Part shown: positions 42,103 to 48,632 of the stretch, in pieces
Position numbering within the stretch: position 1 is the stretch's first letter
Layout of the letters: each line of letters begins with the position of its first letter
Assembly (NCBI GenBank): GCA_002440825.1
Contig: DJVH01000096.1
Span: forward strand, 1-64,000
Direction: 5' to 3'
Source: Bacteriovoracaceae bacterium UBA6261
Lineage (GTDB): Bacteria > Bdellovibrionota > Bacteriovoracia > Bacteriovoracales > Bacteriovoracaceae
Length of the DNA: 64,000 nucleotides
Made by a program: the position numbers and the translations under genes
Notes under the pieces: model-generated
What the model saw: the letters and a program-made list of their open reading frames with translations, nothing else
Told to the model about the DNA's origin: nothing
Database searches by the model: none

Positions 42103-43101
42103 ATGAACTACAATTACAACCATCTCTTTTACTTTTACATCGCTGCTAAGTCCGGAGGTATTACTACTGCCGCTGAACACCTGCACATCAGTCAGCCAAG
42201 CTTATCAAGTCAGTTGAAAGTTCTGGAAGAATCGCTTGATGTGAAGCTGTTCGAAAAAGTAGGGCGCAAGAATCAACTGACGCCGACTGGAAATGTCATC
42301 TATGGTTATTGCCGTCAGATGTTTGAGCTCGCTGAGAAAATGTCGGAGGTTGTGACTAAGAGCACTCCTACGGCCAAGAGAAAGATCATGATCGGTGTTT
42401 CTGATGAAGTGGAAAAAGAATTTGTCTCAGAAGTCGTGAGTCACTTTCTTAATCGTTATCCGTTGGATGAGAGACCACAGGTTCAGCTTTCTTCCGGACA
42501 TCTGAATCAGTTGCTTGATCACCTTCATTTCAAGGAAATTGACACCATCATTACTTCTCAAAACATCAGTGATTCAGAATTCATCAATCTGCAACAGGTG
42601 AAAGTGCCAGTTGTTCTTTGTTGTTCTACGAAGTGGAAAAATCCGATGTGCAATATCACTGAAGGCATGAGCAACGGTGATGTCATGGCTGAACTGGCCA
42701 AGTGCAAAGACGTGCAATGGATATTGCCTTCTACTCATGTAGATCTTCGTTCACAAATTGATCGCTTTTTTGAAGAACACAAAATAGAAAAGAGAATTGT
42801 TTTTGAAAGTGACAGTATCTCGGCCCTTGTCAGATCTGTTCATAATGAACTTGGCTTTTCTTTTTTACCGTTGCTTCATATCTCGAATGAGATCAAGGGG
42901 CGCTATTTGAAACGTCTAGGTTCAAATGAAGGTTTTTGGGAATACGGCATGACTTTGGGTTGCCATGCTCATAACAAAGAGGATTCTGTCATTAACACTT
43001 TCTCGGAAACATTCCGTGATCTCTGTGATGACATTAAAACTATTCCGATGAGACATTCATCGCCGATTCCTTTCATGGAACAGGTTCAGATCAACGCTTA
43101 G
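42103..43101 (+). CDS. LysR-type regulator, NhaR-like
   Basis: A 332-residue regulator: helix-turn-helix at residues about 5-65 (NYNHLFYFYIAAKSGG, AEHLHISQPSLSSQLKVLEE), then a periplasmic-binding-like effector domain. The NYNHL-YF start, LFEKVGRKNQLTPTG and overall layout resemble E. coli NhaR, which controls a Na+/H+ antiporter and osmC. Here it is divergent from the operon that ends in a CPA2 antiporter, which fits a sodium or osmotic role. A GAGGGTG signal precedes the ATG. A small basic protein gene follows after 9 bases. Confidence 0.87.
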   Translation: MNYNYNHLFYFYIAAKSGGITTAAEHLHISQPSLSSQLKVLEESLDVKLFEKVGRKNQLTPTGNVIYGYCRQMFELAEKMSEVVTKSTPTAKRKIMIGVSDEVEKEFVSEVVSHFLNRYPLDERPQVQLSSGHLNQLLDHLHFKEIDTIITSQNISDSEFINLQQVKVPVVLCCSTKWKNPMCNITEGMSNGDVMAELAKCKDVQWILPSTHVDLRSQIDRFFEEHKIEKRIVFESDSISALVRSVHNELGFSFLPLLHISNEIKGRYLKRLGSNEGFWEYGMTLGCHAHNKEDSVINTFSETFRDLCDDIKTIPMRHSSPIPFMEQVQINA

Positions 43102-43110
43102 GAGTCATTT

Positions 43111-43338
43111 GTGGAGCCGATGAAAGACCATTTTTACGATGAAAGTGCACTCACTACAGTGAAGCATCGTCGCACTAAAATGTCAGACAGTGAACAGGAA
43201 GATTTGCGCGATACTTTTGATAATGTTTCATTTAATCTGGGCAAAGCTTATCAGCATGCCAAGGACCGCTCCAGAAAACAATGGCAAAGAAATCAAATGC
43301 GAAAACGTCTTCATCATACATACAAAAGTGAAAAGTAA
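43111..43338 (+). CDS. 75-residue basic protein of unknown function
   Basis: A GTG start with GGAG six bases upstream, directly after the NhaR-like gene; an ATG three codons later is an alternative. The protein is charged, predicted helical, without membrane segments, ending in a very basic stretch (RSRKQWQRNQMRKRLHH) that could bind nucleic acid. No family recognised. It ends at a strong hairpin terminator. Confidence 0.65.
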   Translation: MEPMKDHFYDESALTTVKHRRTKMSDSEQEDLRDTFDNVSFNLGKAYQHAKDRSRKQWQRNQMRKRLHHTYKSEK

Positions 43339-43343
43339 CCAAG

Positions 43344-43370
43344 TGCCGGAAGTTTATCTTCCGGCATTTT
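43344..43370. terminator. Bidirectional hairpin terminator shared by converging genes
   Basis: TGCCGGAAG, loop TTTAT, CTTCCGGCA, then TTTT on the plus strand. The final codons and the stop of the minus-strand cNMP-domain gene (43354) lie inside the stem. Confidence 0.8.
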
Positions 43371-43728
43371 GTTCCATCAATTTTTCAAGCATATCAATTT
43401 CGAAGAGGTGAAGAAATTTCATCCAGGATTTTTGCAATTCGGACTTTCCGATCAAGCAAACTTTTGAATCCTTTTTAATCCATATTGTGTAGCGCGATGG
43501 TTTTTCATTCATTATTTCATTCATACCCCAGCATGTGTGGCCGCCGAATTCAGCGATAAACTTATCGCCATCGTATACACAGACTCGTCCTTCTAGAATC
43601 CGATAGGCCATCAGCGGTGTATGTCCCTTTTTAATGAGAATAGTGTCGGTAGGGTAGACTATAATGTGCATTCGCGTATCATTTCGATACAGCCATTTGA
43701 ACATCCAATCCATCATTGAGGCCATCAT
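43354..43728 (-). CDS. Single cNMP-binding-like domain protein (second of a pair)
   Basis: A 124-residue protein consisting of one cyclic nucleotide-binding-like beta-barrel (TILIKKGHTPLMAYRILEGRV, FGGHTCWGMNEIMNEKPSRYTI). The phosphate-binding cassette is partly kept (Gly, Glu and one Arg). No DNA-binding or other output domain. Its ATG overlaps the upstream gene stop (ATGA) and GAGGAG lies inside that gene, so the pair is co-translated. Probably a regulatory subunit that pairs with the upstream protein; function unknown. Confidence 0.75.
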   Translation of the reverse strand: MMASMMDWMFKWLYRNDTRMHIIVYPTDTILIKKGHTPLMAYRILEGRVCVYDGDKFIAEFGGHTCWGMNEIMNEKPSRYTIWIKKDSKVCLIGKSELQKSWMKFLHLFEIDMLEKLMEQNAGR

Positions 43729-44033
43729 ACATTTCTCCTCAACATTTCTTCTACAAGGTATTTATCCAGAAAATAAACTTCGGTAGGTTCAAGGGCAATG
43801 GCATCGGACACAAAGTAAATCAAATGCATTTCATCGAGTGCAATAATATCACCTGCGGTTTTTATTTCCTGAGTAAGAAAACCTTCATCTGTCTGGCTGA
43901 TCACCTGGACTCTTCCCGAGCAGATAAAAAACACGCCAATAGCTGGGGTCCCATTACGGTAAAGGTATTCGCCCTGGTCATAATGCTCCAGAATCCTGTT
44001 TTGTTCACTGAAAAGAAATTCAAAGGAGTCCAT
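43725..44033 (-). CDS. Single cNMP-binding-like domain protein (first of a pair)
   Basis: A 102-residue protein: a Crp-like sensory barrel only (ILEHYDQGEYLYRNGTPAIG, VFFICSGRVQVIS, AGDIIALDEMHLIY), lacking the Arg of the phosphate-binding cassette and any helix-turn-helix. GGAGGAG precedes the ATG. It overlaps the second cNMP-domain gene by four bases. Two half-size barrels encoded in tandem suggest a heterodimer or a split regulator. Confidence 0.75.
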   Translation of the reverse strand: MDSFEFLFSEQNRILEHYDQGEYLYRNGTPAIGVFFICSGRVQVISQTDEGFLTQEIKTAGDIIALDEMHLIYFVSDAIALEPTEVYFLDKYLVEEMLRRNV

Positions 44034-44128
44034 ATCTCCTCCACGTAAGTCTATAAGACTATTTTATGGCAAGGATAATGGGAGTGTCAGAATGAAGTGA
44101 TTTGATTTTTTGAATATCAGCGATCGAA

Positions 44129-44168
44129 AAAAATAAAAGAGAGAAGGAAAATCATATTCCTTCTCTCT
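44129..44168 (-). terminator. Rho-independent terminator after the Gln/Gly/Ser-rich gene
   Basis: On the minus strand AGAGAGAAGGAA, a 7-base loop, TTCCTTCTCTCT, then TTTTATTTTTTT. It starts 16 bases after the stop codon. Confidence 0.9.
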
Positions 44169-44183
44169 GGTAAATCCTAAACT

Positions 44184-44480
44184 CTATTGATTCATTGGTC
44201 TTTCTTTATTCCAGTCTTGTTTTTGTTGACCACTTTGACTTTTGTTACTTCCAAGACCCGATTGGTTCGAATTTTTATTTTGTTGCTGGCCTTGTCCGAT
44301 TCCGCCTTGTGAACCGACATTTGATTGCTGGCCGGCCATGCTTTTATTTTGTCCACCAGAGCTTTGTCCCTGGCCTACACCTGTTTTTTGAGATGATTGA
44401 CCCTGGCCAGATTGCCCTTGGCTTCCTGATTGTGATTGACCTTTGTTTGGTTGATTTTCATTTGTGTTGTAGTTTGCCAT
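44184..44480 (-). CDS. Gln/Gly/Ser/Asn-rich low-complexity protein
   Basis: A 98-residue protein composed almost wholly of Gln, Gly, Ser, Asn and Lys, with GQGQSS, SGQGQ and GSQG repeats. No signal peptide, no hydrophobic core: it must be disordered, and its composition is prion-like. AAAGGAG six bases before the ATG and a strong terminator show a real, independently expressed gene. Composition is shared by some stress or desiccation proteins. Function unknown. Confidence 0.78.
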   Translation of the reverse strand: MANYNTNENQPNKGQSQSGSQGQSGQGQSSQKTGVGQGQSSGGQNKSMAGQQSNVGSQGGIGQGQQQNKNSNQSGLGSNKSQSGQQKQDWNKERPMNQ

Positions 44481-44623
44481 AGTAAACTCCTTTGTTTGAA
44501 AACTATTTAAAAGTAGCTTTCCTACAGCTCATCTTTGCGCTGATTATTTTCTTTTAAAAATATATAAAAGTGATGGTGGAAATAGGGCTCAGCTGATTGA
44601 GCAACGAAAAGTCTGCAGAACTA

Positions 44624-45379
44624 TTAATTACAAGTTGCGCCGGCGAATCTTGACAGTAAAGCGCGACAAGCACTATTTATTTCACTTGGGTTTAAGATGC
44701 GCGGGTAGACGGCCATCCATGCAATAGCGCCATTAAAATAGTCAAATGATCCTCCAGCTGATCTTCCGATAGTAAACGCCTGTGCAGTGTCTACATAAGC
44801 AGGAGCATTCCCGAATATGGCCGTTGTTCCGTTTTTATGAAAGGTGAGATCAGTAGCTGAGAAAGTCACTGCAACGAACTGCCAGGCTCCCACATCAACC
44901 GCGGTCGTAATCCATGTATTATTAAAACGATTAAAGACACCGAAATCTGCCGTCGTATTATCGATGACAAGAGAACGGTTGAAGGCCCCGCCGTGATTAT
45001 CCAGTGAAAAAATATGACTGAAGGTGGTCGCATTCGGTTTGATCCAGGCAACCCATGTTGAGTTGGGCATAACTCCAGATTGAGCATTGAGCGTAGTACT
45101 GATGAATGTTGAATTGCCGTTAAAGACAATGCGGTTTGGATCAGAGGATGTTTTTGTTCCTGCGAAACCACCTCCGCTGGCACAATTAATTGTCCCGTTA
45201 TTATTATTTCCAGAAGAATCGCCGAAGGCGGTGAAGTTGCATGTTCCCGTTGGAGAAGACGTGCCAGAGAGGGTGTCAGCATCAAGAATCATTGAAGCGC
45301 CGGACGGAATAGAAGGTCCGTTATTTTGCGCGCAGGCCATAAGAAAAAACATAAGATTTATGAAAAGATATTTCATCAT
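44624..45379 (-). CDS. LamG/concanavalin-like lectin domain lipoprotein
   Basis: A 251-residue protein with a lipoprotein signal (FLMAC, lipidated Cys16) and one LamG-like jelly-roll domain from about residue 55 (WVAWIKPNATTFSHIFSLD, WQFVAVTFSATDLTFHKNG, AFTIGRSAGGSFDYFNGAI). It would sit on the outer membrane and bind carbohydrate or protein. The ATG at 45379 or the next codon may be used (GGAG is 9-12 bases upstream). It follows the secreted nuclease gene by 38 bases, probably in one transcript. Confidence 0.82.
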   Translation of the reverse strand: MMKYLFINLMFFLMACAQNNGPSIPSGASMILDADTLSGTSSPTGTCNFTAFGDSSGNNNNGTINCASGGGFAGTKTSSDPNRIVFNGNSTFISTTLNAQSGVMPNSTWVAWIKPNATTFSHIFSLDNHGGAFNRSLVIDNTTADFGVFNRFNNTWITTAVDVGAWQFVAVTFSATDLTFHKNGTTAIFGNAPAYVDTAQAFTIGRSAGGSFDYFNGAIAWMAVYPRILNPSEINSACRALLSRFAGATCN

Positions 45380-45417
45380 AAAATTTCACTCCGTTCACTA
45401 AAGTCTGGAACAGAAAA

Positions 45418-46281
45418 TTAAATTTTGGAAGATCCAAATTTTAGACCGGATAGACGCTCAACTTCCGACAAACTTGTTTTGTATTTTTCCCAATCTCTTC
45501 TATCTGCACTTCCATTTGTTACCGGTTTGCATAATTCTTTTTTATCAGAAAGATCAATGCTTCCGCTTTGAAGAATATTCGGCATGATGACAGCAATGCT
45601 TGGAGTTTTGGCGTCAATTGTTGAAGGAGATTGATTGGCATTCAGAACATAAATGATTTTGAAATTTTTTGAAGGAACCTGAATATCGCGATCGGGACCG
45701 ATGGCACCCATAGCTTTATCATATATAGGACCCGCAACAATAAATAATTTCTTGCCCTGCTTTTGAACAAGATCTCTTGAATACTGTTCAAGGTGCTCCC
45801 AGATCACACGGTTAAGATAAGCGGTCTGAGGGAGCATGTTGCTCATGAGAAAGGTTGTTTCATTGTTTGCCACGGTGTCAGTTCTGTCGGCCGACGGGAC
45901 CTGGTGACCTCTGTCGAAGCAACTTCCCCGGTAATCGTTGGCATCCACTGCGTGCTGGTGAGATTCACTGAGATAAGCTTCAAGATCTTCGTCGATGGCA
46001 AAATTGTTTGATCTGCCTGAATTTCCGATGTTGGTTGTTTCAAGTTTCCAGGCTACGTAATTCGGCGTTCGCGTTTCTTTATTATAAGAAAGCAGGTATT
46101 GCTCGCGGGAAAGAATAATTTCAGTTTTATCAGTTTCGGGAAGTTTGAAAGCGAGATTGGTATTTTGAGAAGCGGGAAGACCGATGAATTTTTCGATTTT
46201 AGCAAAAGCTACAGACTGAAAGATAATGGTTAAGGCGAAGAACCCTGTAAAAATACCCGAGCCGGAAAGTCTTTTACTCAT
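45418..46281 (-). CDS. Secreted DNA/RNA non-specific endonuclease (NucA/beta-beta-alpha-metal type)
   Basis: A 287-residue protein with a signal peptide (residues 1-27). Catalytic motif DRGH at 123-126 (general base His126) in FDRGHQVPSADR, and the metal-binding Asn in FLMSNMLPQ about residue 148. The Gly/Ser/Arg region before it matches the family. It degrades DNA and RNA outside the cytoplasm, useful for scavenging prey or environmental nucleic acid. AAGGAAATGAG precedes the ATG. Confidence 0.92.
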   Translation of the reverse strand: MSKRLSGSGIFTGFFALTIIFQSVAFAKIEKFIGLPASQNTNLAFKLPETDKTEIILSREQYLLSYNKETRTPNYVAWKLETTNIGNSGRSNNFAIDEDLEAYLSESHQHAVDANDYRGSCFDRGHQVPSADRTDTVANNETTFLMSNMLPQTAYLNRVIWEHLEQYSRDLVQKQGKKLFIVAGPIYDKAMGAIGPDRDIQVPSKNFKIIYVLNANQSPSTIDAKTPSIAVIMPNILQSGSIDLSDKKELCKPVTNGSADRRDWEKYKTSLSEVERLSGLKFGSSKI

Positions 46282-46367
46282 ATCTCATTTCCTTCATGGA
46301 AGTTGCTGTCACTTATAACTGTAAAGCAACTTTGTCTTCTTGAACAGAAACGTTTTGTTAGGAATTG

Positions 46368-46400
46368 ATTAAAAAGTCTGCGGGAAGAAATCTTCCCGCA
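46368..46400 (-). terminator. Hairpin terminator after the 47-residue protein gene
   Basis: TGCGGGAAGA and TCTTCCCGCA arms (46379-46400); on the minus strand the hairpin is followed by GACTTTTTAA. It lies directly after the stop at 46410. Confidence 0.75.
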
Positions 46401-46409
46401 ATGTTGCTG

Positions 46410-46553
46410 TTAATCTCCGGCAATTTTTTTTTCAAAACCATCAGAGCTTTCTCTTTTTATATCGCGCTCTCGCTTTTGTCTCTTCTGGTATTCCTGTTCC
46501 TGCATTTGCTTGATTCTGTCTTCGCTTTTTTTGTCTTTCTTCTGGTCCGCCAT
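46410..46553 (-). CDS. 47-residue highly charged small protein
   Basis: The start is set by GGGAGGA five bases before ATG 46553; a longer frame has no signal. The protein (MADQKKDKKSEDRIKQMQE...) is almost entirely Lys, Glu, Asp, Gln and Arg, predicted helical or disordered. A terminator follows. No family recognised. Confidence 0.62.
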   Translation of the reverse strand: MADQKKDKKSEDRIKQMQEQEYQKRQKRERDIKRESSDGFEKKIAGD

Positions 46554-46643
46554 GCTTCCTCCCGTTGCCGTGAATTGGTTGAACATAGCCTGCATGAATA
46601 GAATTCATTTGAAAAATAAGTAATTAAAATGGAAAAAAAAGAA

Positions 46644-48092
46644 TTAAGTTATGTCTACTTCACCGGCGAGCCATTTTTCATAACCCACAGTTTCAATAAG
46701 TCTGATGGCCTCTTTCACTTTCTCGTTGTCCTTCACATTCTGCCCCATGAAAACCAGACGGTGATAATAACCACTATCAACCTTTTTAGAAGAAAATGTT
46801 CGGAAGAACTGTGAATGATTCATGTCTGCCGTGCTAAAAGCGTTGCACTTGATTTCACATGCGCAAAAATTGGAAAGAGCAAAAGGAAGAATGAGTCCCG
46901 CACCGCTCAAGGCGATTTCTTTAAGTTCGGCATCAGCACAGAAATTCATTCTGCTGTAAGCGGAATGTTTATTTAAGTAAACTTTCTTTTCATCAGTCTT
47001 CAGATGGTCGGGCAATTTATTTTCAAGCTTTGCAATCATTGATTCAAGAAGCGGTAGATCCAGAGCTTTAGGCGAGTGCATGGCAAAGTCGTAATCTTTT
47101 TTGAACTCCTCTGCACTAAAGACTTCGCTGTTGGCATAGGTTACACAAAAGCAGAAATTATTTTTTATAAAATTTTTGATCACTTCAAATTTAGCTTTAT
47201 CTTTCTGGATCAGAGCTCTGTTGATTAAAATAAGATGAGGAAGCTGATACTGTAGAACCTCTTCAATATTTTTCAGAGAGGCATATCCTCTGGCACAGTA
47301 TTTTTTATCGGCCTTGATCATTTTGCGGATTTCATCCCTGTAATCAGGTTCTGCTTCAAAATAAATCATTTTGACCGGCTTATGTTTTGATACATCCTGA
47401 TTGTTTTCAATCCACGCCTGAAGCTTTTTGCTGTCTTTAACCGGATCTTTGGAATGAATGCGACAAAGAAGACTGTTGGCATATTGATAATAGCGTCCGA
47501 CTTTATTGCGTTCGATGCACTCTAATTTGACATTCTTCATTTCGAGCTCTTCGAACAAACTGTTTTTTACATCCAGTTTCTGACCAGGCTCGAGATTTAT
47601 ATTGCATTCAATAAGGACTTGCGAATCGCTGATCCAACCCACGCGGCCGAAAGTTGTAAATTCAGCTTCTGCAGGAAAAGGGGCCACTTTGTAGTCGATC
47701 ACATTCGGATCAGGATCTTTCGGATTCATGAACCATTTCACGAGGCTCGCAAAAAATTTCGGCGAAGGACTGAAGCCACGGCCTCTGTATAAAATCTGGG
47801 CTGCACCGGAGTAAAGGAGTGTTTTTTTGAATTCAACTGAAGTGTCTGAGGTGAAAACGATAAAGAGAGTGTTTCTCGCGAAGACGTGGTTGCGCATTTT
47901 ATTGATGAATTCATCCGGCTTCAGGGATTTATCATCACCATTGACGATAACAATGTCGGGGAGATTTTGAAGGATATACTGTTCGCCGGAAGAAAGTGTC
48001 TGGAGATGTTTTAAAGGGATTTCTGTCTGCAGAAGTGCATTGCTGACAAACCAAAAAAGTTCAGGCCCCTGATCAATGACGGCGATACTCAT
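46644..48092 (-). CDS. Tandem receiver-like/PilZ-like protein
   Basis: A 482-residue cytosolic protein that looks like two repeats of receiver-like plus PilZ-like domain: receiver-like 1-120, where the phospho-acceptor position reads IVNGDD; PilZ-like about 140-215 (TTFGRVGWISDSQVLIE); second receiver-like about 235-340 (VKMIYFEAEPDYRDEIRKM, PHLILINR); PilZ-like about 375-470 (CADAELKEIALSGAGLILP). Both receiver acceptor sites look non-canonical and the RxxxR c-di-GMP motif is not evident, so it is probably a degenerate signalling protein. No ribosome binding site; a promoter -10 box lies six bases before the ATG. Confidence 0.65.
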   Translation of the reverse strand: MSIAVIDQGPELFWFVSNALLQTEIPLKHLQTLSSGEQYILQNLPDIVIVNGDDKSLKPDEFINKMRNHVFARNTLFIVFTSDTSVEFKKTLLYSGAAQILYRGRGFSPSPKFFASLVKWFMNPKDPDPNVIDYKVAPFPAEAEFTTFGRVGWISDSQVLIECNINLEPGQKLDVKNSLFEELEMKNVKLECIERNKVGRYYQYANSLLCRIHSKDPVKDSKKLQAWIENNQDVSKHKPVKMIYFEAEPDYRDEIRKMIKADKKYCARGYASLKNIEEVLQYQLPHLILINRALIQKDKAKFEVIKNFIKNNFCFCVTYANSEVFSAEEFKKDYDFAMHSPKALDLPLLESMIAKLENKLPDHLKTDEKKVYLNKHSAYSRMNFCADAELKEIALSGAGLILPFALSNFCACEIKCNAFSTADMNHSQFFRTFSSKKVDSGYYHRLVFMGQNVKDNEKVKEAIRLIETVGYEKWLAGEVDIT

Positions 48093-48126
48093 AACTATAG
48101 TGTATCACGTAACTGTTCAGGGTCAA
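48093..48126 (-). promoter_or_regulatory. Sigma-70-like promoter abutting the start codon (leaderless transcript)
   Basis: On the minus strand TTGACC (48121-48126), 16-base spacer, TACACT (48099-48104), six bases, then ATG at 48092. No ribosome binding site precedes the ATG. Confidence 0.5.
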
Positions 48127-48134
48127 ATCACCTG

Positions 48135-48581
48135 CTAATTCGTGCCCTTAGGACGTACTACCAAAACATCGCAAGGGGAGTATTTACTCAGAAAATCGGC
48201 AAGAGAACTGTTAAAAAATCCCTCAATACCATGCTTACCTCTGGTGGCCACAATCACAAGATCGGCCTTGACTTCATTGAGATAGCTGATGATTTTTTCT
48301 TCGCGCGAGTGAGAGAAAAAACACTTGATTGTTTTTTGCTCGTTTCTCACTTTCATCTCATTGCTAAGATTTTCAAGAATGCCTACAGCGCTGGCCTCAA
48401 TATCCGGGTATTGAACTTCTGCCGGAAAAATGACCGGGACAAGATCCGCATTGTACATGTGCACTTCAAACACATGTAAAAAATGGATGTTGGCATTTTG
48501 AAGAATAAAATCATGGCGCATATTTTTAAGAGTCTCAATACTTGCCTGATTAATATCAGCACAGATCACTATATTTTCCAT
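48135..48581 (-). CDS. Universal stress protein UspA family
   Basis: A 148-residue Rossmann-like protein (NIVICADINQAS, FLHVFEVHMY, ADLVIVATRGKHGIEGFFNSS, SPCDVLVVRPK). The ATP-binding pattern GxxGx9GS is altered (GKHGIEGFFNSS), but the ending is typical. GGAGGA precedes ATG 48581. It lies 51 bases after the RND gene. Confidence 0.88.
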   Translation of the reverse strand: MENIVICADINQASIETLKNMRHDFILQNANIHFLHVFEVHMYNADLVPVIFPAEVQYPDIEASAVGILENLSNEMKVRNEQKTIKCFFSHSREEKIISYLNEVKADLVIVATRGKHGIEGFFNSSLADFLSKYSPCDVLVVRPKGTN

Positions 48582-48632
48582 AGAGTCCTCCGCCTTCATT
48601 AGAAATCCGAAATGAGAGTTTGAAAACTTAAG

